The notes under the pieces: generated by a model
What the model was told of the DNA's origin: nothing
What the model saw: only the letters and a program-made list of their open reading frames with translations
Database searches by the model: none
DNA from: Calothrix sp. FI2-JRJ7
GTDB lineage: Bacteria; Cyanobacteriota; Cyanobacteriia; Cyanobacteriales; Nostocaceae
DNA length: 64,000 nt
Assembly (NCBI GenBank): GCA_019359675.1
Contig: JAHHGX010000011.1
Span: forward strand, 1-64,000
Direction: 5' to 3'
Part shown: positions 43,397-52,331 of the stretch, in pieces
Layout of the letters: each line of letters starts with the position of its first letter
Position numbering within the stretch: the stretch's first letter is position 1
Program-made: the position numbers and the translations under genes

Positions 43397-45922
43397 TTAA
43401 AGCCAGTTACCTACTAGTATGTAAGGCGCCCAGAAACTGGGTCGGGTATAATTTGGATATTTAGTTAATAGTGTGATTTGGGCTTTTCTTAGAGCTTCGG
43501 CTTTTGTGACTTTGGTTTTGGCTAGTTCTCGGTAAAATTCCCCTATTAATATAGATGTGGATTTGTCGTTGACGTGCCATAGTGATGCTAATGTACTTCT
43601 GGCGCCTGCTTTGAGCGATGCTCCTGCTAACCCTAATGTCGCGCGGTTGTCTCCAGCAGCGGTTTGACATGCACTTAGTACTAACATTTCTAATGCTTCG
43701 GGACGGGTCTCGTCGCGACGACGCAATAAGCTATCAAACTGTGTGACGTTTATTGGACCGTCGGCTGCTAGGATGAAGGTATTCTCGGCGCGCGAGCTAA
43801 ATTGACCGTGGGTTGCTAGATGTAATACGTTATATCCAGAAGCGTTAACTCTGGTTTCTAGGTTTTTACTGTTGAAGTTTTGGTTTAGTAATTGGGTATT
43901 GGAAACTCCTGCTTGAGATATTAAATTAAATTCGGACTGAATTTCTGGTAAAGGAGGAAATTGCTTTTTATAATTGAGTGGTGGTTGTATTAATCCACCT
44001 GCGAGTACATTCAGTTTTGTTTTTGCTAGGGGTTTAGGTTGAAATAGTTGTAATCCTAAACTTAATGCTACAGCGTATTTTTCAACCAGGTATTTTTGAC
44101 CGTCGTATAATGCTGCCATTGGCACGTTTCTTAAGGCGCCATCTAATACAAATATAAGTGTATCTATTTTGTTTTTTTCTAAATCAGATTCATTTGGTTT
44201 AATTAACCAGCTATAAACTTCTTGAGATAGCGCTTGTACATCTTCTGTACGGTCTGGTTCTGTAATATACTCTCGAATTTGTTGGAGAATGCCTTCTACT
44301 TCTGCTTGGGATTTTTTGATAGTATAATGACGTAGCGGTTGTTGAGGAATTTTGACGATGATTTGAAGTTGTTCAGGAAGGATAATTGGGTAAATAATAG
44401 CAGCTGTGGAATTTGCTTCATCTACAACTTTATCAAGTAGTACTCTTTGCCCTTGTAGACAAGCTTCACGGAAAAAGTTATCTAGTTCTGCTAACTGTAG
44501 TGCTTCGATACGCGCTCTAGCTTTTTCTAATGTTTTTTCTGAGGTTTGCTGTGTGGAAAGCAATAAAGCAACTGATTCGCGGTAAACTGGTTCTACGTTA
44601 TCTCGAAAGTTAAATTGTATGTCTTGATTTACTGCTACTAGGTCTGTTCGTAGTTGCTCTAAACTATCTACTGCTGCATCATATGCACTAATTGCTCCTT
44701 TAATATCACCTTCTGATTTCAAAATTCTTCCTAATTGCCATTGCCACAAATAAACTATTTCAGCCGTATTTGTCTCTTGGGCTAAGTTTAATGCTTTTTC
44801 GGTAAGTTCGCGCGCTTGTTTCCATTGCTGTGTTTTTTCATATAAGCTCCCTAATTTTCCTAGTGCATAAGCTTCCGCGCGTGTATCACCGATGCTGCGA
44901 GATTGTTGTATTGCAGTTGCGAGAAGGGTGGAGGGGAGTGTGGGAGGGTGGGAGGGTGGGAGGGAGTGAGCGAAGTTTATTCGAGCGTAAATTGATGCGC
45001 GTGATGGGGGGAGTTGTTCTAATTGATTTTGAATTGCTGGGATTAAAGATTGAGCTTCATTTTTTTGTATTTCATCTTTTGTTTGAACTAGTAAACTATA
45101 TTGATTAATTTGGGCTTGAACTTTGGTCAAGGGTGAAGGAGATGTTGTATATGTTTGTTGGTAGAATGATATAGCTTCTGGTATTTTCTGTTGCGCGCGG
45201 GCATTATTACCTAAATTTAGAAGAGTTGCGGCAGTGTAGATGGGAAACTTTAATCGTTGGGATATTTCTAAACTTTTTTTGAAAACGCGGTCAGATTCTT
45301 CGAGTTTGCCAATTCTTTGTAGTGTGTTACCAAGCGAAAGTAACGCTACTACTTTATCTAGTGAGTCTGGTTGAGATTGTAAGGTTTGATTTGTTTGTAC
45401 GAGCATTTCGACTGCGCGACGGTTAAACCCCTGATTTCGTAAAGCTTGAGATTGATTGAGACGTGCGAGTGCTATACTATTTTTATCTCCTATTTTGGTG
45501 TAAATTTCTTCCATTTCCTTCCAGGTTGAAAGCGCTTGTTCTGAATGCCCTGTTTCTAACTGTAAACGTCCTTGAATATCTAAACTTTGGGCAAGAACAG
45601 GAAGGTTGATATTGTTTTGTGATGCTTTTTGATATCCTTGTAGGTTCAAGCTTTGAGTAATTGTGTTTTGAGCTTGTTTCCACTCACCTAACTGTTGATA
45701 TGTGAGTGAAAGATTACTCAGAGCTACTGCTTGTTCGAGTGTTTTGCCTTGCTTTTGATACGAGTCAACAGCTTGCCGTAATATTTGTGCAGCTTCAACA
45801 TAGCGTCCGCTGTCATATAATAATTTACCAGTCTCTTGCGTTTGTGATTCTACGTTTTTTAGGTAAGGAGTATTTGCAAAAGCGGGTAATAGTTGAACAG
45901 ATAATATAGTAGTTATAACCAT
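43397..45922 (-). CDS. TPR-CHAT protein (caspase-like), exported
   Basis: 841 residues from ATG 45922 (MVITTILSVQLLPAFA|NT, a short export signal). TPR-like repeats run from about 25 to 440 (GKLLYDSGRYVEAAQILRQA; ALSNLSLTYQQLGEWKQAQ). The C-terminal CHAT domain has catalytic His in LHLATHGQFSSRAE and Cys in MLVLSACQTAAGD, then GLAGASLKAGARSTLASLWH. CHAT proteases are caspase/separase relatives, often activated through partner domains. The frame stays open up to 46162, but those 80 residues come from a TTTTCCCGCAGGGTAG repeat. The charged KQPLRF just upstream hints that the original start was destroyed by that repeat. Confidence 0.85.
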   Translation of the reverse strand: MVITTILSVQLLPAFANTPYLKNVESQTQETGKLLYDSGRYVEAAQILRQAVDSYQKQGKTLEQAVALSNLSLTYQQLGEWKQAQNTITQSLNLQGYQKASQNNINLPVLAQSLDIQGRLQLETGHSEQALSTWKEMEEIYTKIGDKNSIALARLNQSQALRNQGFNRRAVEMLVQTNQTLQSQPDSLDKVVALLSLGNTLQRIGKLEESDRVFKKSLEISQRLKFPIYTAATLLNLGNNARAQQKIPEAISFYQQTYTTSPSPLTKVQAQINQYSLLVQTKDEIQKNEAQSLIPAIQNQLEQLPPSRASIYARINFAHSLPPSHPPTLPSTLLATAIQQSRSIGDTRAEAYALGKLGSLYEKTQQWKQARELTEKALNLAQETNTAEIVYLWQWQLGRILKSEGDIKGAISAYDAAVDSLEQLRTDLVAVNQDIQFNFRDNVEPVYRESVALLLSTQQTSEKTLEKARARIEALQLAELDNFFREACLQGQRVLLDKVVDEANSTAAIIYPIILPEQLQIIVKIPQQPLRHYTIKKSQAEVEGILQQIREYITEPDRTEDVQALSQEVYSWLIKPNESDLEKNKIDTLIFVLDGALRNVPMAALYDGQKYLVEKYAVALSLGLQLFQPKPLAKTKLNVLAGGLIQPPLNYKKQFPPLPEIQSEFNLISQAGVSNTQLLNQNFNSKNLETRVNASGYNVLHLATHGQFSSRAENTFILAADGPINVTQFDSLLRRRDETRPEALEMLVLSACQTAAGDNRATLGLAGASLKAGARSTLASLWHVNDKSTSILIGEFYRELAKTKVTKAEALRKAQITLLTKYPNYTRPSFWAPYILVGNWL

Positions 45923-45949
45923 AACTACTATAAATCTTAGAGGTTGTTT

Positions 45950-46120
45950 AAAAAGTCGAATAAGGTATAAATTATCATTCTGAGTGGAGCGTAGCGGAAC
46001 GTAAAGCGCAGCTTTTCCCGCAGGGTAGAATCTAGGTTTTAACCTATATACTGAGATGCTTCGTTCCTCAGCATCACATTCACACACACCTTTCAAACAT
46101 CCTCTTAAGTAGGATTTACG
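45950..46120. repeat. TCATTCTGAGTGG / TTTTCCCGCAGGGTAG element
   Basis: AAGGTATAAATTATCATTCTG (near 45963) matches AAGGTATAAAATATCATTCTG near 1655. AGCTTTTCCCGCAGGGTAG (46010) matches 42788 and 1792. The element sits against the 5' end of the CHAT gene and may have replaced its upstream region. A GTTGGGTTGCACCCAAC palindrome near 46315 lies further on, and nothing else is seen up to 46409. Confidence 0.7.
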
Positions 46121-46409
46121 TAAAGAAACTAGGCATCTAGTGAAAAATTGTGTTTTTTTCATTTTTTAAACAGCTTTATATGTAATACTCTTTTCTTTGT
46201 TTATGTCCTACCCTGCGGGAAATCCTCCGGATTATGTGCCCTTGTGGTTTTTTACATAAATATGATGTTCACAAGTAAATTTAGCTTAATAAAAATACAC
46301 ATTAATTTTGTACGTTGGGTTGCACCCAACCTACGTTTTTAATATAATACGAGTATATATGCTGATATATTAAAAAAATATATTAAATTTTCAAATTCGA
46401 GATGTCTAA

Positions 46410-47555
46410 TTAAAACCGTAGAATTTCGCGTTCGTAGTTTTCCGGTGTTGGTTCAACTTCCCAAACGATACCCTCTCCAGATTCAAGCATGACTTCAACA
46501 TACAACAGTTCTAATGGCGCCGTTGCAACATCTTCATTATTTGTAAACGTTTGTAAATCTTCGGTTAGCAGTCTTAACTTAAAACCTTCAGGTATTAAAC
46601 CTTCTGAATTAAAACTTCGTAATTCAAACCGCCAAACTAGTTCTGAAGCATTACCTTTAGAGAAAATGCGTAACTCGTATGCATCACCAGCTATTAACAC
46701 TTGTCTCGACAACCCTATTGTAGATGCTTCTCTGCTTCGCATACTTGTTGGCGCCGTTATAAATTCGCGTGTTGACCAACCAAGCTGGGTTGCAAAATTT
46801 GAAATTCCATCAGTCAGCCACTGTAGAACAGATGTTTGCTGTGTTAAGCCTTGTCGTAATTCATACAAACGCTGGCGCCAACCACCGTGTGCTAGCAATG
46901 CTCCCCAAAGCTGAAATGGAATTTCTAAACGTGGAAATTTAACGTCTGCTCCTAAACGTTGTAATAAATTTTCAGCTTGAGCTTGGGGTAATGGTGGTAG
47001 TTCTGATATCGAAGCGCGCGTGACTTCAGGGTAATATTGAGTAGTCAGCCACAAAACGTTTAAATCTTGAATTAAATCTTCTGTTTCCAAACTGTAGGTA
47101 CGGTCGCTAGGGTTATAAACACCAAGAGTTTTGATATTTTGATGGTTCGTGTGGCCATAAACTCTTACCCAACCTTCATCTGGGTTTACCTGTACTGCTA
47201 AATAGTAATCACCAACCCATTCAGGAATATCTATCCACTCTTGCGGTACACGCAGTTCATCACTATCCATTGCTAAAGTTGGTATTAACACTAAACGCGC
47301 GCTACCAAAACTAATAGCTGTACCGTTGACAAATTCCCAAATACTAGCTAATGCTGCATTATTAGGATAAACCTTTGGAGTCACAGAAAATTCTTCACCC
47401 AACATGCATAAAAATGCATCTAAACACAGTTGGTTAATTAAAGCACGCTCAGAGGCGCCTGCGGTTGAGAACTTTTGTTCCGGTGCAGTGGATGTTGAAG
47501 GAATTTCCAGAATGTGTTCGTTATCAAGTAAAGAGGGGAAAGACGCACTAAACAT
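46410..47555 (-). CDS. DUF1822 family protein
   Basis: 381 residues. Features typical of DUF1822 are SARLVLIPTLAMDSDELRVP, QEWIDIPEWVGDYYLAVQVN, VRVYGHTNHQ, LPPLPQAQAENLLQRLG and IPFQLWGALLAHGGWRQRLY, and a C-terminal LRLLTEDLQTF...ELLYVEV followed by GEGIVWEVEPTPENYEREIL. No signal peptide. Function is unknown, but in cyanobacteria this family repeatedly occurs beside the sigma-like and CHAT genes seen here. Its ATG is 18 bp after the upstream sigma-like stop, so the two are surely co-transcribed. Confidence 0.85.
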   Translation of the reverse strand: MFSASFPSLLDNEHILEIPSTSTAPEQKFSTAGASERALINQLCLDAFLCMLGEEFSVTPKVYPNNAALASIWEFVNGTAISFGSARLVLIPTLAMDSDELRVPQEWIDIPEWVGDYYLAVQVNPDEGWVRVYGHTNHQNIKTLGVYNPSDRTYSLETEDLIQDLNVLWLTTQYYPEVTRASISELPPLPQAQAENLLQRLGADVKFPRLEIPFQLWGALLAHGGWRQRLYELRQGLTQQTSVLQWLTDGISNFATQLGWSTREFITAPTSMRSREASTIGLSRQVLIAGDAYELRIFSKGNASELVWRFELRSFNSEGLIPEGFKLRLLTEDLQTFTNNEDVATAPLELLYVEVMLESGEGIVWEVEPTPENYEREILRF

Positions 47556-47573
47556 AATTTTGTTGACTCCAAT

Positions 47574-48770
47574 TTAATTATCTGCTAGGTAATTAGTATG
47601 GCCGTAATAATTTTTGAGCCATTCCTCCAAGCTTTTGCTTAGTGCATCTAGTACGTTAGATGTGGGACTAATATGCATGTTGTTTGTACTCCATTGAGTT
47701 AAAGCTAGTAACAACGCGCGTTTAATGCTCGTCAAACGGCGAGAAACAGTGTACTGCTTCATATCTAGCTTTTCGGCAATTTGCTGTTGAGTTAGCTGTT
47801 GCTCGTAATAGACTTGCAGTAGTTGCTGTGAAGGTACATCGAGTGCTGCTATTGCATTAGTCAAAACTTGGGTTAGCTCGACTTGTTGCTTTTGCCTATC
47901 TATATATTCTTCTTGCATGATAGCTTTTACCACTAGCGATGTCTCTTCCGAAGCTGGTAACACATCAAGCAAATTACCAGTTTCTTGCCCTGTAAGTGGA
48001 GCATCAGCAGAAACCATTTTTGGGAACAGATAGTTGCGTGCAGCTACACAGCAAGCACTTATGCATTTTTCCACATTGTCTGGGGTTGCTTTGGAGGTAG
48101 ATATCAACTGACTCAACTGCTGTACATTATATAAGTCCGCTATTGACTGCCAAGTTGAAGTACTAGGTTTATTCAGAGCGCGAGTTTTCTTACCTTCTGT
48201 TGCGTATATTTCCTTAAAACATTCCCAAGCTAAAAGGTAGCTCTCAATAATTTGACTGTTATAGCCTGCATTCGTCAAGGCGCCTATCAAGCGTTTACGG
48301 CTAATTTTGTGTAGTAATGACCAGTCGCTACAAATATCTGCTTCGTGATGTAAGCGTAACGAGTCTTTGATAAAACCCTCAAAAGCTAATTCGGCATAAC
48401 TTTTTAAACTACTCCCAAGTTCTGAGTTGAAGTTCTTAAGTATCTTGGGAACGCGCGCGATAGCGATTTGAAAGCAGTCAGCTATGCTACATTGACTTTT
48501 AAAGTTCAGCCCCATTTTTTTCGCCGTCCAGTAGCACACCTCCTGTAAGTAAGCTGAAATATGTGCCATTGCAAGAGGATTTGATTCAGCTTGCCATATT
48601 TTATGCCAATAAACTGCCCAAAGCCTGTCTGTTTGCGTTTGTGGTGATTGTTCCAAGCAGTATTTTATACTACGTCTCAACTTAGCATCGGTTGCCCAAG
48701 TGCTAAACCTATCTGCATCGAATAGCACAAAGGTAGAAAATATTTCGATAATGCCCTGCCTAGGTTGCAT
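47574..48770 (-). CDS. sigma-70-like factor, divergent cyanobacterial type
   Basis: 398 residues. Region 2-like helices lie around 90-175 (ISAYLQEVCYWTAKKMGL, LKSYAELAFEGFIKDSLRLH). A clear region 4 helix-turn-helix is at about 305-350 (DVPSQQLLQVYYEQQLTQQQ, IAEKLDMKQYTVSRRLTSIK). The middle is unusually long with weak similarity to standard sigma factors, and there is a 45-residue C-terminal extension. First gene of a likely operon with DUF1822 and then, after a 490-bp gap, the TPR-CHAT gene. Target promoters are unknown; the divergent C2 peptidase gene is an obvious candidate. Confidence 0.8.
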   Translation of the reverse strand: MQPRQGIIEIFSTFVLFDADRFSTWATDAKLRRSIKYCLEQSPQTQTDRLWAVYWHKIWQAESNPLAMAHISAYLQEVCYWTAKKMGLNFKSQCSIADCFQIAIARVPKILKNFNSELGSSLKSYAELAFEGFIKDSLRLHHEADICSDWSLLHKISRKRLIGALTNAGYNSQIIESYLLAWECFKEIYATEGKKTRALNKPSTSTWQSIADLYNVQQLSQLISTSKATPDNVEKCISACCVAARNYLFPKMVSADAPLTGQETGNLLDVLPASEETSLVVKAIMQEEYIDRQKQQVELTQVLTNAIAALDVPSQQLLQVYYEQQLTQQQIAEKLDMKQYTVSRRLTSIKRALLLALTQWSTNNMHISPTSNVLDALSKSLEEWLKNYYGHTNYLADN

Positions 48771-49144
48771 GAAAAAAATATATATAAAGGTTTTAAATTT
48801 AGTGGCTTGGTAATCAATTTTAACCTATTTGCATACTTCTGCTTATCTGTACAGTCGTTCGAGTTGATCTAGACACTTCAAAATTTTTCTGAGTACGTGC
48901 ATAAACTCAAAAAAGTCATCGTATAGAGCGATAACGGAGAGGTTGATGCAAGCGATAGTTTGAAGAATCTACCGCGCGCAAACCTTTCCTATATGCTGAA
49001 GTTTTTATCTGTATTCCAAAATACATTTTTGTCTCATAACATGCTGTTAGTTGATATCTGCATCCAACTAATAGTACTTCTGGTCTAATTTTTACTTTTT
49101 TGCTGTCAGATTCCACCAATTACGCACTATTAAGGATTCCAGCT
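48771..49144. promoter_or_regulatory. divergent control region, sigma-like / C2 peptidase genes
   Basis: A 374-bp AT-rich region from which both arms of the CHAT/exoprotein locus diverge. No repeat family copy intrudes. AAGGA lies about 9 nt before the peptidase ATG. I could not identify -35/-10 boxes with confidence. Confidence 0.35.
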
Positions 49145-50896
49145 ATGTTTAATCAATCACAGTCTTTCGGTCGTCAAGATACACTCAATACTAATCTTAA
49201 TACTTCTGCCGCAAACTTGTCTGCTTCTTCAAATGGTTTAGATACGAAAATATCAGCTTTAAATCTTCAAACTAGTGCTAGCTTAAATAATTTTAGCTCG
49301 AGCATTTTAGCAGCCAATGGTAGCAACGCATCGGCAGATAGTAACAATACCATGTCTACTGCGACAGCTTGGGCGCCGTTAAATGGCTGGTTTGCACATG
49401 GTGAAAGTATTGGAGGTACTGATACAAACGACTATTTTAGCTTTAGCTTAAATGGCACTAGTAACTTGAGTATGGTAGTGTCGGGATTGAGTGCTGATGT
49501 TGATATTCGTTTGCTTGATGCGAATGGAAATCAAATAGCGCTTTCTAACAATAGTGGAACTCATAGCGTAGGTGGTAATGCTTATAAAGTGGGTACATCC
49601 GAAGCTTTTGATGTTACGCTGAATGCAGGTAGCTATTACTTTAAAGCTAGTTCTTATGACGGTGGTGTAACCGATTATAAGATGAACTTTTTGGCAAAAC
49701 CAGTTACATATGGCTCAGATTGGTATAGTCAAAACCTTAAAGATAGTGGTATTAATAATTGGGCGCGTCAATTTGGCAGCGATAACAAGTTAGAGCGTAA
49801 TGAAATGATGTTCATAATGCAGAGTGCATTAGATGGAGGTACTGTTGACGCACAGGAATTAAGCGACCTGCGTAAAATTGTTAGTAGTTTTCAGATGGAT
49901 GATTATGTGAAAAACTTATCTACAAAGGTTGCTTTTGGTAGTAGTGCTAACGCCACGTATCAAGGAGAAAGTCTAGGTAACTTGGTAGCTGGTAGTTCTG
50001 CAACACATCTTGATAAATTAATAGGCAAGTGGTTTTTAGGTAATGACTTACCTTCTACTAGTAAATCTTCAGGTGGAACAGTTAGCTATAGTTTAGCTTC
50101 TACAAATGGGTTGTCTGGTCGTAACCAAGTATTATTTGGCCAAGATAGCACTAGTAGCCAAGTCAAGATGAGTACTTCAGATATTAAACAAGGTTCTTTA
50201 GCTGATTGTTATTTTGTGGCTGCATTAGGCGCCCTAGCTGGTAACAGCCAACATGGTGTATCTTCGATAAATAATATGTTTATCGATAATGGCGATGGTA
50301 CATTTACAGTTCGCTTCTATGGTCAAAATGATGGAAAAGTGACTACAGGTGCCGAATATGTTACCGTCAACCAATATTTATCAGGAAGCCTAGCAGGTTA
50401 TGATAATCAAAATACAGGTTTGTGGGTAGCCTTAGCAGAGAAAGCTTATACTCAATTTTCTGAATTAGGTATTTCTCAGCGCGATACCACAGCTAATAAC
50501 TACGGTAATATTGAATATGGTTGGGGCTTCCGAGTTATGAATGCAATTACTGGTGTCACCCAAGGTGGTGTATATGCTGACTATTCTAAAGTTGGTTCGG
50601 CGACACCATTAGGAGGTTTCTTAAGTTTATCAGATATTGCTAGCCGTTTAAATCAGGGATGGGCGATGACAGCAGGTACACTTGGGTCACAGGAAGGCAA
50701 AAAAGTAAAAATTGAAAACTCAGGAATCATCGCAAGTCATGAGTACGTAGTTGTTAGTGCTAATAACTCGAATGGAACGCTTACACTTTATAACCCTTGG
50801 GGTGTATCGGACTCAAGCAGAGGTGAAACTAATGGTTATAAAACTGTTTCCTACAATGATTTCAAGAAGTACTTCGATAAGATTCATATGGGTTAG
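49145..50896 (+). CDS. calpain-like (C2) peptidase with PPC domain
   Basis: 583 residues from ATG 49145 (MFNQSQSFGRQD; AAGGA upstream). Ser/Asn-rich first 65 residues, then a bacterial pre-peptidase C-terminal (PPC) domain at about 65-155 (GWFAHGESIGGTDTNDYFSF, VSGLSADVDIRLLDANGNQI, LNAGSYYFKASSY). The calpain catalytic core has Cys in KQGSLADCYFVAALGALAG, His in IIASHEYVVVSANNS and Asn in LTLYNPWG, with ALAEKAYTQFSELG between. The full C-H-N triad is present, so it is predicted active. No classical signal peptide; such proteins are often exported by type I systems, and an HlyD remnant lies downstream. Calcium dependence cannot be told. Confidence 0.85.
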   Translation: MFNQSQSFGRQDTLNTNLNTSAANLSASSNGLDTKISALNLQTSASLNNFSSSILAANGSNASADSNNTMSTATAWAPLNGWFAHGESIGGTDTNDYFSFSLNGTSNLSMVVSGLSADVDIRLLDANGNQIALSNNSGTHSVGGNAYKVGTSEAFDVTLNAGSYYFKASSYDGGVTDYKMNFLAKPVTYGSDWYSQNLKDSGINNWARQFGSDNKLERNEMMFIMQSALDGGTVDAQELSDLRKIVSSFQMDDYVKNLSTKVAFGSSANATYQGESLGNLVAGSSATHLDKLIGKWFLGNDLPSTSKSSGGTVSYSLASTNGLSGRNQVLFGQDSTSSQVKMSTSDIKQGSLADCYFVAALGALAGNSQHGVSSINNMFIDNGDGTFTVRFYGQNDGKVTTGAEYVTVNQYLSGSLAGYDNQNTGLWVALAEKAYTQFSELGISQRDTTANNYGNIEYGWGFRVMNAITGVTQGGVYADYSKVGSATPLGGFLSLSDIASRLNQGWAMTAGTLGSQEGKKVKIENSGIIASHEYVVVSANNSNGTLTLYNPWGVSDSSRGETNGYKTVSYNDFKKYFDKIHMG

Positions 50897-50973
50897 GTTG
50901 ATGAGTTAACAGGACGGCTGGGGACAGCCGTTCCACAAGACTACAAGAGTTTTATTAGGGAATTTATTTGTAT

Positions 50974-51486
50974 ATGTATAAATGGCAAATCAGTCTTGCA
51001 ATCGCTAGTTTAACTAGTTTGGCTTTAATAATTTACGCGCGTAACTATCAGGCGGTAGGCAAAGTAGTTCCATCATCAATTGAAAAAACAATGCAAAATA
51101 CACCTCCGAGTCAAGTTAAAGTCAGTCCATCATTAAACTTGCAAATTTGGCAGAATGACCCGAAGAGACCTTTAAGCGGCGCCTATAAAGTCGGTAGTCA
51201 ACTTGGTTTTGCGACTATAGACTTTATTTTGGAAAATACGACAGAAAAACCAATTACCATCCAGCTTGAGAAAATAGAAGTTCGCAGCTTGAACTCAAAG
51301 TCAAATCAGCCATTAATGTCTTTACCTGTTAAAAGTATCACACTTGGAGGTTTGGAATATGCTCCTCAGCGCTATCAATTAAGTAATCGAGATGGTTATC
51401 AAAGTGGGCAAGTTGAGGCAATTGTTGTTTATATATTAGATGGTAAACAATATATATTACGTTCGGCGCCTATGCCCGTGCGTTAA
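50974..51486 (+). CDS. membrane-anchored hypothetical protein
   Basis: 170 residues from ATG 50974 (a TTG two codons earlier is possible). N-terminal transmembrane anchor WQISLAIASLTSLALIIYA, then a beta-rich domain: LNLQIWQNDPKRPLSGAYKV, TIDFILENTTEKPITIQLEK, VYILDGKQYILRSAPMPV. It looks like an immunoglobulin-like extracytoplasmic domain. Located 77 bp after the C2 peptidase on the same strand, so it may act with it, for example as an inhibitor or anchor (inference only). Confidence 0.65.
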   Translation: MYKWQISLAIASLTSLALIIYARNYQAVGKVVPSSIEKTMQNTPPSQVKVSPSLNLQIWQNDPKRPLSGAYKVGSQLGFATIDFILENTTEKPITIQLEKIEVRSLNSKSNQPLMSLPVKSITLGGLEYAPQRYQLSNRDGYQSGQVEAIVVYILDGKQYILRSAPMPVR

Positions 51487-51549
51487 AGCTGAAGGGACTT
51501 TCAAATCAAAAAATGTGCAAACTGTTCTTGTAGGGTGGGCAGGGCTTAC

Positions 51550-52157
51550 CTGCTAGTTCAATTTTAAATGTTAGACAATTAATTATTCAAAATGGCGGGG
51601 AAGTAAAATCAGGTTCTTTTGCTGATGGAAATGGTGACATATTAACCGTCAACGCTAGCGAATCTGTAGATATAGTTGGTACTGCAACTATCGCAGGTGA
51701 AACTATCCCTAGTACTTTGTTCTCCAAGCGCAATCATCCGGCAATGCTGGTAACTTAATAGTTAATACTCCAATTTTAAATGTGCGAGACGGCGCCGAAG
51801 TTACGGTGAGCGCTAAAGGTACTAGTGGAGTTACCATCTGGTTTAACGGATGCATCGCAACAAATAGCATTGAGTTGTAACCCAGGAATTCGCACGCGCG
51901 GTAATTCTTTTTCCGTGACTGGACGTTCGGGGATGGCGCCGAGTCCAACTGAACCATTAAAAGCTGATGTTTCAACTGGACGCTGGATAACGTTGGATGC
52001 TGTAACTAACAAACAAAGTGGTAATATTTCTACTGCTACTAATAACATAGTTGAGGCACAAGGCTGGGTTAAGGATAAAAATGGTGATGTGATATTGGTC
52101 GCGCGCACGAATGCTTTGCCTCATGGTTTATTTAGTTCTCATGATTCGTGTTATTAA
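51550..52157 (+). pseudogene. haemagglutinin-like exoprotein C-terminal remnant
   Basis: Pieces in different frames: VRQLIIQNGGEVKSGSFADG (51570 on) and GNAGNLIVNTPILNVRDGAE (about 51736-51800). After a frame change comes ELPSGLTDASQQIALSCNPG through NKQSGNISTATNN and AQGWVKDKNGDVILVAR, with a stop at 52157. The last 110 codons closely parallel the C-terminus of the intact exoprotein at 52332-56117 (ELPSGLVDASQQIASSCEPG). This is the broken 3' end of a tandem paralogue lying directly upstream of the intact gene. Confidence 0.8.
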
Positions 52158-52331
52158 TTTTTAATTATTTTACATTCTTTGCGGCGTGACTAATGACTGT
52201 TTATATTCCCTGACTTTTAAATCATTATGTTACTTTAAAGTTTATATTTTTAAGTATGGTGGGCAGTGCCCACCCTACAGATAAAGGGAATGTAAATTAT
52301 TAGAAGCGTGTCCATAGCGCTAACATCAAAA

